Shown: positions 51,877 to 61,281 of the stretch, in pieces
Layout of the letters: each line of letters begins with the position of its first letter
How positions within the stretch are numbered: the stretch's first letter is position 1
From: Halobacillus massiliensis
GTDB taxonomy: Bacteria; Bacillota; Bacilli; Bacillales; Halobacillaceae
Assembly: GCF_900166625.1 (NCBI RefSeq)
Contig: NZ_LT800499.1
Coordinates: forward strand, 248,001 to 312,000
Reading direction: 5' to 3'
Length of the DNA: 64,000 nucleotides
Translations under genes and position numbers: made by a program
Notes under the pieces: generated by a model
What the model saw: only the letters and a program-made list of their open reading frames with translations
What the model was told of the DNA's origin: nothing
Database searches by the model: none

Positions 51877-52155
51877 CCTGTTTAACGTGGTAGAGAGAAC
51901 CGGGCCTTGGGAAACGGCTTCCTCCGGTTAGAATATTTCGGAACGAGCCCTGATCATTGTTTTCCATGGAGGGTACTTTGTTTCTCACTAAAGGGCAAAT
52001 GGTTCCGTTTAACATGGTAGAGAGAACCGGGCCTGGGGAAAGACTCGCTTTCCATGGGCGAACACTGAACTTTCTCAGGGAAAGCCTTCCGGGATCTCAC
52101 CCTATTCTTCCCTACCATAGGAGCCTCTCCACTTTCCCCGGCCCTTTGTGTTTAT
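51877..52155 (-). repeat. intergenic repeats: B fragment and full B copy
   Basis: A partial B copy (51877-52000) starts like the full one (52002-52155): both have CTGTTTAAC or CCGTTTAAC, GTGGTAGAGAGAACCGGGCC. The full copy retains GGGGAAAG, the CCATGGGCG helix and the distal ACTTTCCCCGGCCC arm. Open frames across them are artefacts. Confidence 0.75.
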
Positions 52156-52183
52156 AGTAAAAATACATTGGAATAGCGAGAAC

Positions 52184-52595
52184 ATATTCCATAGAAAGTT
52201 GAATTGGATTCCTTTGTTCCGTTTACCTTGATAAAGAGAAGCAGGCCAGGGGAAACAACTCGCTTTCCATGGGCGAACGGTGAGCTTCCTCGGGATTTAA
52301 CCCTCCGGTATCTCCCCCTGTTCTATCCTCCCATAGGAGTCTCGCCGTTTCCCCCGGCCCTTTATGTTTTCTTAGAGTAACGGAACATCAAGGTAAGAAA
52401 ACTAGAGAGAGGATTTTCCTCTAGATACAATGGTCTGTTTACACCATCACTGGTAAAGAGGCTGGGAAATGGCGAGACTCCTGCAGGGAGATAGAGCTAG
52501 GGTGAGATCCGCGAGTGCAACGAGCTAGCTCACCAGCTCCCCGCGGAAAGCGAGCTATTTCCCAGCCGCTTTTCTCCGTACTTGATAAACAGAAC
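52184..52595. repeat. composite intergenic repeat, unit III (B copy minus, A copy plus)
   Basis: The B copy (52184-52386) and A copy (52431-52595) flank a 45-base spacer whose sequence resembles the reverse complement of the unit I spacer at 2618-2662. The A copy shows all helices: GCTGGGAAAT (52461-52470) with ATTTCCCAGC (52557-52566), CTGCAGGGAG (52481-52490) with CTCCCCGCGG (52537-52546), GTGAG (52502-52506) with CTCAC (52529-52533). Confidence 0.88.
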
Positions 52596-52609
52596 AGCTC
52601 TTTCTCTTT

Positions 52610-52759
52610 CGCCATTGAGAAGAAAATGAAGCAATAACGAGGCTCCTACAGGGAGAAGAACCATGGTGAGATCTGCGAGTGCAACGAAATAGCTCCCCGG
52701 CTCCCCGCGGAAAGCGAGTTATTTCCCAGCCGCATTTATCTAAACATGATAAACGGAAC
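52610..52759 (+). repeat. intergenic repeat, extra A copy
   Basis: A further A-type copy directly after unit III. Its left arm is worn but CTCCCCGCGGAAAGCGAGT, TTTCCCAGC and the end TAAACGGAAC are intact. The 330 bases that follow up to glgB hold only the candidate promoter elements. Confidence 0.8.
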
Positions 52760-52956
52760 AGTTTCTGCTCTGTACGAAATCGTTGTAAGGATTATGCAGA
52801 GAGAGCTTAGTGATAGATTTAAGTGGGAATAAATGAATTTTTTTGATTAGTAAAAAAAGATCTTCCGAAATAGAAAAATTCTAAGAGACTGATAAATTAA
52901 TAAACCTTTTTCCATTAAAAGGTTTCAGACAATACAAATTAGGTAAAAAAAGTAAT

Positions 52957-53053
52957 ATAAAGCGCTTTCATTCATATCTCGACAAAACCAGACATAATTT
53001 TCAGATATTTTTAACAAAATTTAATTGATATCGTTACACTAACCTTTTATGCT
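52957..53053 (+). promoter_or_regulatory. candidate glgB promoter and cre-like site
   Basis: TTGATA (53025-53030), 17 bases, TATGCT (53048-53053) is a plausible SigA promoter. At 52957-52970 ATAAAGCGCTTTCA matches 12 of 14 cre positions, about 100 bases upstream of the predicted start, where CcpA would more often activate than repress. Both are weak predictions. Confidence 0.4.
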
Positions 53054-53086
53054 TAGTAATAAGCAAATGAAGCAGGAGGTGATGGC

Positions 53087-55000
53087 GTGTTAGACACAAC
53101 AGCATTTGAGCACGATATTTATTTATTCCACCAGGGAAATCTTCGATACAGTTATCAGCTCTTTGGAGCCCATCCTCATAAGAAGAATGGGAAAGAAGGG
53201 ATTCGGTTTGCCGTTTGGGCGCCGAATGCCAAACAGGTCAGTATAGTTGGAGACTTTAACCAGTGGGACGGCCGGGAACACCCCATGAAAAAGGTTAATG
53301 ATAATGGCATCTGGCAAGCGTTTATTCCAGAGCTTGAAAAAGGAACGATTTACAAATATGAAATATTAACCCCGCATGGGCATCTTCGATTAAAAGCTGA
53401 TCCTTACGGCTTTTCCAGTGAAGTAAGACCCAACACCGCCTCAGTTGTTTACCCTCTGACTGAATATGATTGGAGTGACAAGCAGTGGATGAAGAGACGG
53501 GAAAGCTTAAATATCTATGAAACTCCTATTTCGATATATGAGCTTCACCTCGGGTCGTGGAAGAATATCGAAGAGGAAGTGTACTATAACTACCGGGATT
53601 ACGCCGAAATGGTCATTCCGTATGTGAAGGAGCTTGGCTATACTCATATTGAATTGCTCCCAATCAGTGAGCATCCTTTCGACCGCTCCTGGGGGTACCA
53701 GGTGACGGGTTACTTTGCTCCTACTTCGAGATACGGCACTCCAGATGATTTTAAATATTTCGTGGATGAGTGTCATAAGAATGGACTTGGCGTAATTCTT
53801 GACTGGGTTCCCTCCCACTTTTGCAAAGACGAACATGGATTGCGAATGTTCGATGGCGAAGCGGTGTATGAATACAAGGATCCAAGAAAAGCGGAAAAGC
53901 CCCAATGGGGAACCTTAACATTTGATTTTGGCCGAAATGAAGTCCAAAGCTTTCTAATTTCCAACGCTATCTATTGGCTGAAAGAATTTCATCTGGATGG
54001 CTTGAGAGTAGATGCGGTCGCCAGTATGCTCTATCTCGATTTTGGGAAAGAAGATGGCCAGTGGGATTTAAATGAACATGGGGGCCGTGAGAATCTTGAA
54101 GCGGTTGCTTTTATTAAAAAACTGAATGAAGCAATTTTTGAAGAAGTACCGCACGTGTTAATGATGGCTGAAGAATCTACATCATGGCCGTTGGTCAGTG
54201 CTCCCACATACATAGGGGGGCTGGGTTTTAATTACAAATGGAATATGGGCTGGATGAATGACATGCTCAAGTATATTGAGATGGACCCTATATACAGAAA
54301 GCATCACCACCATCTCATTACATTTTCTCTGTTTTATGCGTTTTCTGAAAATTTTGTCCTGCCGATATCTCACGATGAAGTGGTTCATGGTAAGAAATCT
54401 CTTCTTAATAAAATGCCGGGGGACTACTGGAAAAAGTTTGCGAACTTAAGGGCGTTTCTTGCTTTTATGTACGCGCATCCAGGGAAGAAGCTGCTCATGA
54501 TGGGGACAGAATTCGGTCAATTTGATGAGTGGAAAGACTTAGAAGACCTCGACTGGGAACTGCTGGATTATGAAGCACATGCTTCCACCCTGGAATACAC
54601 AAAACAGCTTCATCAATTTTATCAGGATATGCCGGCATTGTGGGAGCTGGATCATAAACAGGAAGGTTTCTTCTGGATTGATCCTAATAATTTTGAGCAG
54701 AGCATCGTTTCCTTCGCCCGAAACAGCCGTAAATCTTCGGATCAGCTTATCGTAGTCTGTAACTTTACTCCGGAGGTTTACCACAATTATAAGGTGGGCG
54801 TTCCTGAAGAAGGAGAATACGAGGAAATTTTCAACAGTGATGCCACTCACTTTGGGGGATCTGGTCAGACCAACGCCCTCCCATTATCTACAATTAAACA
54901 ATCGTGGCAAGAACAAAGCCAGCATGTGGAAATGACGATTCCTCCACTTGCCGTCAGCTTCCTCAAACGAAAAACATCATCAAAGGAGGACAAACAATGA
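53087..55000 (+). CDS. glgB: 1,4-alpha-glucan branching enzyme
   Basis: A 637-residue GH13_9 enzyme that makes alpha-1,6 branches in glycogen. An N-terminal CBM48 (about 15-110, [22 protein letters not shown]) precedes the catalytic barrel. Asp in [15 protein letters not shown], Glu in [10 protein letters not shown] and Asp in [11 protein letters not shown] are the catalytic residues. The start is GTG 53087 after AGGAGG. Its end overlaps glgC by ATGA. First gene of the glycogen operon. Confidence 0.97.
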   Translation: MLDTTAFEHDIYLFHQGNLRYSYQLFGAHPHKKNGKEGIRFAVWAPNAKQVSIVGDFNQWDGREHPMKKVNDNGIWQAFIPELEKGTIYKYEILTPHGHLRLKADPYGFSSEVRPNTASVVYPLTEYDWSDKQWMKRRESLNIYETPISIYELHLGSWKNIEEEVYYNYRDYAEMVIPYVKELGYTHIELLPISEHPFDRSWGYQVTGYFAPTSRYGTPDDFKYFVDECHKNGLGVILDWVPSHFCKDEHGLRMFDGEAVYEYKDPRKAEKPQWGTLTFDFGRNEVQSFLISNAIYWLKEFHLDGLRVDAVASMLYLDFGKEDGQWDLNEHGGRENLEAVAFIKKLNEAIFEEVPHVLMMAEESTSWPLVSAPTYIGGLGFNYKWNMGWMNDMLKYIEMDPIYRKHHHHLITFSLFYAFSENFVLPISHDEVVHGKKSLLNKMPGDYWKKFANLRAFLAFMYAHPGKKLLMMGTEFGQFDEWKDLEDLDWELLDYEAHASTLEYTKQLHQFYQDMPALWELDHKQEGFFWIDPNNFEQSIVSFARNSRKSSDQLIVVCNFTPEVYHNYKVGVPEEGEYEEIFNSDATHFGGSGQTNALPLSTIKQSWQEQSQHVEMTIPPLAVSFLKRKTSSKEDKQ

Positions 55001-56166
55001 AAAGTAAAGAATGTGTAGCTATGCTCTTAGCGGGTGGGCAGGGAACACGATTAAAATCATTAACGAAAAAGATTGCCAAACCTGCCGTCTATTTTGGAGG
55101 AAAGTACCGAATCATAGACTTTCCACTTAGTAACTGCACGAATTCTGGTATCGATACCGTTGGTGTTCTTACTCAATATGAACCCCTCATTTTAAACAGT
55201 TATATTGGAATTGGATCATCATGGGATCTGGATAGAAGTTACGGGGGTGTATCGGTGCTTCCCCCTTATATGCAAGCTGAAGGAGGAGGATGGTATACAG
55301 GTACCGCAAATGCGATTTACAGAAATATAGATTTCCTTGACCGCTTTGATCCTGAACACGTTCTTATCCTTTCAGGAGATCATATCTACAAAATGGATTA
55401 TAACGATATGCTGGAAGATCATATTAACAAAGGAGCGGACGCTACCATCTCTGTTCTTGAAGTTCCATGGAACGAAGCAAGCCGATTTGGCATTATGAAC
55501 ACGAATGATAATGGAAGAATTATAGAATTTGATGAGAAGCCTGAGGTTCCGCTCAGTAATCTGGCGTCCATGGGTGTTTACATTTTTAAATGGGATGTAT
55601 TAAGACGCTACCTGATCGAGGATGAAGAAAATGAGCATTCCTCCCACGATTTCGGTAAAGATATTATTCCTGCCCTCCTTGGGGACGACAGATTACTAAA
55701 TGCTTATACGTTTGACGGTTACTGGAAGGACGTCGGAACAGTTGACAGCTTATGGGAAGCCAATATGGATTTATTACGTGAAGGCCGTGAAGAACCAGAG
55801 CTGAATTTAAGTGATAACAACTGGCGTATTTATTCTAAGAACCCTAATCAGCCGGCCCAGTATATTTCATCAAAAGCAACTATAAAGAATTCTCTTATTA
55901 ATGAAGGATGCCGCATCTACGGAAACATTGATACATCGGTTGTTTTTTATGGAGTACGTGTAGATGAAGGGGCGGAAGTGAAGGATTCCGTCATTATGCC
56001 GAATGTAAAGATCGGAAAGAATGCAAAAATTAACCGCGCGATTATTTCTGAGGGCAGTGTTATTGAAGACGGTGCTATTATCGGGGACGAGACACCAAAC
56101 AGCGCGATTACACTAATTGCAGAAGAAGGAAGCGTAATGGCTTCAAGCTATGCAACTATTAAATAA
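54997..56166 (+). CDS. glgC: glucose-1-phosphate adenylyltransferase, catalytic subunit
   Basis: A 389-residue enzyme making ADP-glucose from ATP and glucose-1-phosphate. [34 protein letters not shown] holds the nucleotide site, and [12 protein letters not shown] the catalytic metal Asp. A left-handed beta-helix forms the C-terminus. ATG 54997 lies in the glgB stop overlap, with AAAGGAGG upstream. It probably forms a heterotetramer with GlgD. Confidence 0.97.
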   Translation: MKSKECVAMLLAGGQGTRLKSLTKKIAKPAVYFGGKYRIIDFPLSNCTNSGIDTVGVLTQYEPLILNSYIGIGSSWDLDRSYGGVSVLPPYMQAEGGGWYTGTANAIYRNIDFLDRFDPEHVLILSGDHIYKMDYNDMLEDHINKGADATISVLEVPWNEASRFGIMNTNDNGRIIEFDEKPEVPLSNLASMGVYIFKWDVLRRYLIEDEENEHSSHDFGKDIIPALLGDDRLLNAYTFDGYWKDVGTVDSLWEANMDLLREGREEPELNLSDNNWRIYSKNPNQPAQYISSKATIKNSLINEGCRIYGNIDTSVVFYGVRVDEGAEVKDSVIMPNVKIGKNAKINRAIISEGSVIEDGAIIGDETPNSAITLIAEEGSVMASSYATIK

Positions 56167-56177
56167 GGGGTGAAGGT

Positions 56178-57284
56178 ATGGACCGGATCGCAGGAATTAT
56201 TAACTTGGACCATGAACAAGACTTACTAGAAGAATTAACTTACTTTCGTTGCGGAGCGGCTGTCCCTTTTGCCGGACGTTATCGATTGATAGATTTCACA
56301 ATTTCTAACATGACCAATTCACGGATAGAATCTATCGCTGTATTTGCGAGAAGAAAGTACCGGTCGCTTATGGACCACTTAGAACAGGGGAAAGCCTGGG
56401 ATTTAGACCGTAAGCGCGGAGGATTATTTATCCTTCCGCCGGACTGGAATGATCCGACCGATATTTCACGGGGAGATCTCCAGCATTTTCATAACAACAT
56501 TGATTTTATTAACCGCACGTATGCGGATTATGTAGTCGTTTCTGGTTCACAGAATATATGTAATATAGATTACCGTGAAGTAGTGGAATCTCACAAACAA
56601 TCTGGAGCGGATGTCACGGTTGTCTATAAAAAGGTGAAAGAACTTTATCCAGAGTACAACCTCTCTCATAAACTAACCCTCGATGACAGCAACCGAGTGA
56701 TGGCGATTCACAATGATCAGCAGGGGACAAATGTTTATATGGATATGTATATCCTTTCAAAAGATTATCTCCATTATCTTGTAGAAAACTGCATTGCCCA
56801 CGGGTGCTCTCATTTGTTCCTTGACGGCATTAAGGGCAGGCTGCCTGACATAAACATTCATGCGTATGAGTATAAAGGGAATCATTCACTAGTGAACTCT
56901 GTGGAAAGCTACTTTAGAAATAGTAAAGAGCTGCTCAATGAACAAAATCATGATGAATTATTTAAAGAAGAATCCCCAATCTATACAAAGGTGAAGAATG
57001 AGCCTCCTTCTAAATATATGGCTTCTTCTAACGTAAATAATACCCTGGTAGCCAATGGCTGTATTATCAATGGAGAGGTCGAGGATAGTATTTTATTCAG
57101 AGGAGTCCGGGTAGGAAAAGGCGCTGTAATAAAGAATTCAATTATTATGCAGAGGTGTGATATTGAAGAAAATGCTGTGCTTGAAAACGTTATTTTAGAT
57201 AAGGATTGTTCAATCTCGCCTGGCCGCACCTTGATAGGGGCTCCTGAAAAACCTTTTGTCGTCGCCAAACGAAAAAAGATGTAA
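56178..57284 (+). CDS. glgD: GlgD, non-catalytic subunit of ADP-glucose pyrophosphorylase
   Basis: A 368-residue GlgC paralogue. Where GlgC has the GGQGTRL nucleotide loop, GlgD has only AGIINLDHEQDLLEEL, so the ATP-binding signature is missing. VVSGSQNICNIDY replaces the catalytic GDHIYKMDY block. As in other Firmicutes it should act as a regulatory or stabilising partner of GlgC. It starts 11 bases after glgC. Confidence 0.95.
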   Translation: MDRIAGIINLDHEQDLLEELTYFRCGAAVPFAGRYRLIDFTISNMTNSRIESIAVFARRKYRSLMDHLEQGKAWDLDRKRGGLFILPPDWNDPTDISRGDLQHFHNNIDFINRTYADYVVVSGSQNICNIDYREVVESHKQSGADVTVVYKKVKELYPEYNLSHKLTLDDSNRVMAIHNDQQGTNVYMDMYILSKDYLHYLVENCIAHGCSHLFLDGIKGRLPDINIHAYEYKGNHSLVNSVESYFRNSKELLNEQNHDELFKEESPIYTKVKNEPPSKYMASSNVNNTLVANGCIINGEVEDSILFRGVRVGKGAVIKNSIIMQRCDIEENAVLENVILDKDCSISPGRTLIGAPEKPFVVAKRKKM

Positions 57285-57292
57285 ATAGGATA

Positions 57293-57332
57293 AAAAAGGC
57301 TGTCTGAACGTCTGTGTCCAGCAGCCTTTTTT
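57293..57332 (+). terminator. internal terminator-like hairpin between glgD and glgA
   Basis: AAAAAAGGCTG and CAGCCTTTTTT flank a 19-base loop, with T-rich tail. It divides glgBCD from glgA-glgP and probably gives partial termination. Confidence 0.75.
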
Positions 57333-57363
57333 CATTATTTGATGAGTAAAGGAGTGGAAGTTA

Positions 57364-58794
57364 GTGAACGTGTTGATGATTGGTTCAGAATGTACCCCTT
57401 TTGTAAAAACTGGAGGATTAGCCGATGTACTCGGTTCCCTGCCTCACGCTTTAAAGGAGCAGGGACACGATGTACGTGTCGTTCTTCCCAAATATGAAAC
57501 TATGGATGATGAATGGAAAATGAAAATGGAAACATTGGATACGTTCGGTGTCGAACTTGGCTGGCGTAACCAGTACTGCGGAGTGCAATTCATAGAACAC
57601 GAAGGAATTCCTACTTACTTTGTTGACAATGAATATTACTTTAAGCGTTCCAATTTGTACGGATATGACGATGAAGCGGAACGATTTGTATTTTTTAATA
57701 AAGCGATTATGGAAATGGTAAGGAAAATGGATTGGAAGCCTGATGTGCTGCACTGCCATGACTGGCAGGCGGGACTGATTCCTGTGCTTCTTCATACGCA
57801 TTATGGTAACAATCCTTATTTTCACGATATGAAAACCGTTTTTACGATTCATAATTTAAAGTATCAGGGAATTTATCCAGATGCTGTGCTTTATGATCTG
57901 CTTGGCTTTGATGAAAACATGATGACAGCTGAGGGGATGGAGTTTTTCGGGAACATTAATTTCATGAAAGGCGGGCTTAATTACGCGGATCATATCACAA
58001 CAGTGAGCGAAACATACGCAAAAGAGATTCAAACACCTTATTATGGGGAAAACCTAGATGGAGTACTTAGAGAGCGCTCAGAAATTTTAACAGGAATTGT
58101 AAATGGGATCGATGATCAAGCATACAATCCTTTAAAAGACCAAAGTTTAGCTTTTCCTTATCGCAGTTCATTTGTGAAAAAATCTCTTAACAAAATGTGG
58201 CTTCAAGAGGAGTTAGGCTTACCCGTTCGGAAGGATGTCCCTATGATTGGGATCGTTTCCCGTCTTGTTGAACAAAAAGGCTTTGATTTAGTGGCAAGAG
58301 TCATCAGTGAATTACTGGAGACTGAAGATGTACAGATGGTTGTTTTAGGGACAGGGGAAACAGAGTATGAGGATTTGTTTCAATGGGCACAATCCAAGTA
58401 TCCGACAAAGTTGTCCGCGAATATTATGTTCAGTGACTCCCTCTCCCGTCAGATTTACGCAGCAAGTGATTTATTTTTAATGCCTTCACGCTTTGAGCCT
58501 TGCGGAATCGGCCAGCTGATCGCTCTCCGATATTTATCAGCGCCGATTGTACGCGAGACAGGTGGGCTGGCGGATACTGTTCAGCCATTTGATGAAACGA
58601 CTGGAGAAGGCAACGGATTTTCGTTTACCAACTATAACGCTCACGACATGTTGTTTACAATCCGCCGGGCGGTAGAAATATATAATGATCCAGCCGCCTG
58701 GAAGCAGCTTGTAAAAAACATGGGAAAAAGCCAGTTCCCATGGAAGTACTCTGCAGGCAGGTACAGCGAATTGTATGAGGCAACGTTAGAGTAG
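57364..58794 (+). CDS. glgA: glycogen synthase (ADP-glucose-dependent)
   Basis: A 476-residue GT5 enzyme extending alpha-1,4 chains. KTGGLADVLGSLPHAL is the ADP-glucose loop; HCHDWQAGL and SRFEPCGIGQLIALRYL are the conserved GT-B blocks. It starts at GTG 57364 after AAAGGAG. It follows the internal hairpin and precedes glgP by 25 bases. Confidence 0.97.
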   Translation: MNVLMIGSECTPFVKTGGLADVLGSLPHALKEQGHDVRVVLPKYETMDDEWKMKMETLDTFGVELGWRNQYCGVQFIEHEGIPTYFVDNEYYFKRSNLYGYDDEAERFVFFNKAIMEMVRKMDWKPDVLHCHDWQAGLIPVLLHTHYGNNPYFHDMKTVFTIHNLKYQGIYPDAVLYDLLGFDENMMTAEGMEFFGNINFMKGGLNYADHITTVSETYAKEIQTPYYGENLDGVLRERSEILTGIVNGIDDQAYNPLKDQSLAFPYRSSFVKKSLNKMWLQEELGLPVRKDVPMIGIVSRLVEQKGFDLVARVISELLETEDVQMVVLGTGETEYEDLFQWAQSKYPTKLSANIMFSDSLSRQIYAASDLFLMPSRFEPCGIGQLIALRYLSAPIVRETGGLADTVQPFDETTGEGNGFSFTNYNAHDMLFTIRRAVEIYNDPAAWKQLVKNMGKSQFPWKYSAGRYSELYEATLE

Positions 58795-58819
58795 TGAGGG
58801 AATGAATGGAGGAGACCGT

Positions 58820-61258
58820 ATGTTCAGCGGTAAAGAGGAATTTAAACAGTTATTTTCTGAAAAACTCGAAACAAGCTTAGGGAAAAAAGTAGAATCAGCA
58901 ACAGAGGACGATGCCTATCGGGCTCTTGGCTCATTGCTCTCAGACAAAATTAATAAGAATTGGCTGGAGACGAACAAGCAATATGAAGAGAACCAGGAGA
59001 AACAGGTGTATTACTTTTCCATGGAGTTCCTCATGGGGCGCTTACTTGGAAATAATCTTATCAATATGCAGCTGTACGATACCGTTCAAAATGGGCTGAA
59101 GGACCTCGGGTTTTCCATCACCGACCTTGAAGAGCAGGAATGCGACGCAGGTCTTGGGAATGGAGGATTGGGCCGATTGGCAGCATGTTTCCTAGACTCC
59201 CTGGCTTCCTTAAACATCGCTGGGCATGGATACGGCATCCGCTATAAGTATGGAATGTTTGACCAGAAAATTATCGATGGCTATCAAGTAGAACTTCCTG
59301 ATGGCTGGCTTTCTAAAGAGTATATATGGGAAGTCAAAAGGCCGGAAGAAGCCGTAAGTGTTAACTTTGGCGGAGAAGTAGATATGATTGCCGGAAAAGA
59401 CGGCAAGCTGGAATTTAAAATGAATAACTACGAGCAGGTACGAGCAATGCCGTATGATGTTCCGGTTGCGGGCTATAACAATACGACCGTTAACACGCTG
59501 CGTTTATGGTCGGCAGAGCCTACTGAAGTGGATACCCTTCTTAAATCCGCTCGTGATGAAAACTATGAAAACTTTCTCGACCACAAGCGCTCACTTGAGG
59601 AAATCTCGGGCTTTCTTTACCCTGATGATTCACATGAAGATGGCAAGAGACTTCGCTTGAAGCAGGAATATTTCCTTGTTTCTGCAGGAGTACAGGATGC
59701 CGTACGCCGTTTTGAGCGTCGAGGATTGCCGTGGAGCGATTTTCATAATCACGCCGCGCTTCATATCAATGACACGCACCCTGCCCTTGTCATTCCTGAA
59801 TTAATGAGGATACTGTTAGACGATAAGGGACTCGGATGGGAAGAAGCCTGGGAGATTACACAATCTTCGGTTTCGTATACAAATCATACAACATTGAGTG
59901 AAGCCCTTGAAGTATGGCCTGTAGATATGGTCCGCTCTCTGCTTCCAAGAGTTTTTATGATTATCGAGGAGATTAACGAACGCTTCTGTCAGTCTCTATG
60001 GGAAAAGCATCCTGGAGAGTTTGACAGAATTGCCAGCCTTGCGATCATAGCAGACGGTTATGTGAAAATGGCACACCTTTCCATCGTAGGAAGCCACAGC
60101 ATCAATGGGGTAGCTAAGCTTCATACAGAGATCTTGAAGAAACGGGAAATGAAAATCTTTTATGATACATTCCCGGAGCGGTTCAACAATAAGACGAACG
60201 GCATTACTCACAGGCGCTGGCTTATGCATGCAAACCGGCCGCTTTCGGATTTAATTACAGAATCGATTGGTGAACAGTGGAAGACACAGCCTGAACGTCT
60301 GCAGGACCTTTTGAGCTATCAGAATAGCTCAGCCTTCTTAAATGAATTAAAGCAAATTAAACTGAAGAAAAAGGAAGAGCTTGCTGAATTTATTAGAAGC
60401 TTCCACGGAATCGACATAGATCCGACTTCTATTTTTGATGTGCAGATTAAACGTCTGCATGGGTATAAGCGCCAGCTTCTTAACGCGCTTCATATCATGC
60501 ACTTATATAATCAATTAAAAGAAAACCCTAATCTTTCAATAACTCCTCGTACTTTTATATTTGGGGCCAAAGCAGCGCCAAGCTATCATTTTGCGAAGAA
60601 GGTCATTAAGCTGATTCACACGGTAGCCGATGTAGTGAATGCCGATCCCGCGGTGAATAAGACTTTGAAAGTAGTGTTTATGCCTAACTATTCCGTTTCT
60701 CTGGCCGAACGTATTATCCCGGCAACAGACGTTAGTGAACAAATTTCCACAGCTGGTAAAGAAGCCTCTGGGACAGGAAATATGAAGCTGATGATGAATG
60801 GGGCACTCACACTTGGCACAATGGATGGGGCGAATGTGGAGATTCATGACCTTGTTGGGGATGAGAATATTTACACATTTGGTCTGACTTCAGAGGAAGT
60901 ATTGGAATTCTACAATAATGGCGCGTATCGCTCCTATGAAGTATATGAGCAGGAGGAAAGCGTGAAGAAAGCAGTTAATCTCCTGGTGGGTGACGGCCCA
61001 TTTGCAAAAGGCGGCTATGAATTCCAGGATCTCTATGACCACTTGATCACATATAACGATGAGTATTTCCTTCTCAAAGATTTTCCAAGCTACATGGCTA
61101 CACATGAACAGATTGGCAGGGACTATCTGAAGACGGAAGAGTGGACGAAGCGGAGTCTGGTTAACATCGCAAAATCCGGAAAGTTTTCAAGTGACCGCAC
61201 GATTCAGGAGTATGCAACAGACATTTGGAATATTGAGTCATCCGGGGTGTTAAAGTAA
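58820..61258 (+). CDS. glgP: glycogen/maltodextrin phosphorylase
   Basis: An 812-residue GT35 enzyme releasing glucose-1-phosphate from glycogen. The PLP lysine is in EASGTGNMKLMMNGALTLGT; DAGLGNGGLGRLAACFLDSLAS is the N-terminal family block. ATG 58820 is chosen because GGAGGAG sits just before it; an ATG 18 bases upstream would overlap this site. It brings stored glycogen back to glycolysis. Confidence 0.96.
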   Translation: MFSGKEEFKQLFSEKLETSLGKKVESATEDDAYRALGSLLSDKINKNWLETNKQYEENQEKQVYYFSMEFLMGRLLGNNLINMQLYDTVQNGLKDLGFSITDLEEQECDAGLGNGGLGRLAACFLDSLASLNIAGHGYGIRYKYGMFDQKIIDGYQVELPDGWLSKEYIWEVKRPEEAVSVNFGGEVDMIAGKDGKLEFKMNNYEQVRAMPYDVPVAGYNNTTVNTLRLWSAEPTEVDTLLKSARDENYENFLDHKRSLEEISGFLYPDDSHEDGKRLRLKQEYFLVSAGVQDAVRRFERRGLPWSDFHNHAALHINDTHPALVIPELMRILLDDKGLGWEEAWEITQSSVSYTNHTTLSEALEVWPVDMVRSLLPRVFMIIEEINERFCQSLWEKHPGEFDRIASLAIIADGYVKMAHLSIVGSHSINGVAKLHTEILKKREMKIFYDTFPERFNNKTNGITHRRWLMHANRPLSDLITESIGEQWKTQPERLQDLLSYQNSSAFLNELKQIKLKKKEELAEFIRSFHGIDIDPTSIFDVQIKRLHGYKRQLLNALHIMHLYNQLKENPNLSITPRTFIFGAKAAPSYHFAKKVIKLIHTVADVVNADPAVNKTLKVVFMPNYSVSLAERIIPATDVSEQISTAGKEASGTGNMKLMMNGALTLGTMDGANVEIHDLVGDENIYTFGLTSEEVLEFYNNGAYRSYEVYEQEESVKKAVNLLVGDGPFAKGGYEFQDLYDHLITYNDEYFLLKDFPSYMATHEQIGRDYLKTEEWTKRSLVNIAKSGKFSSDRTIQEYATDIWNIESSGVLK

Positions 61259-61281
61259 ATAAGTGTGAAGGAGGACTGCAT

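Noticed and set aside
51957-52157. Small ORF across a B copy
   Set aside because: It lies fully in the structured repeat, starts without a RBS and is not shared in frame with other copies.
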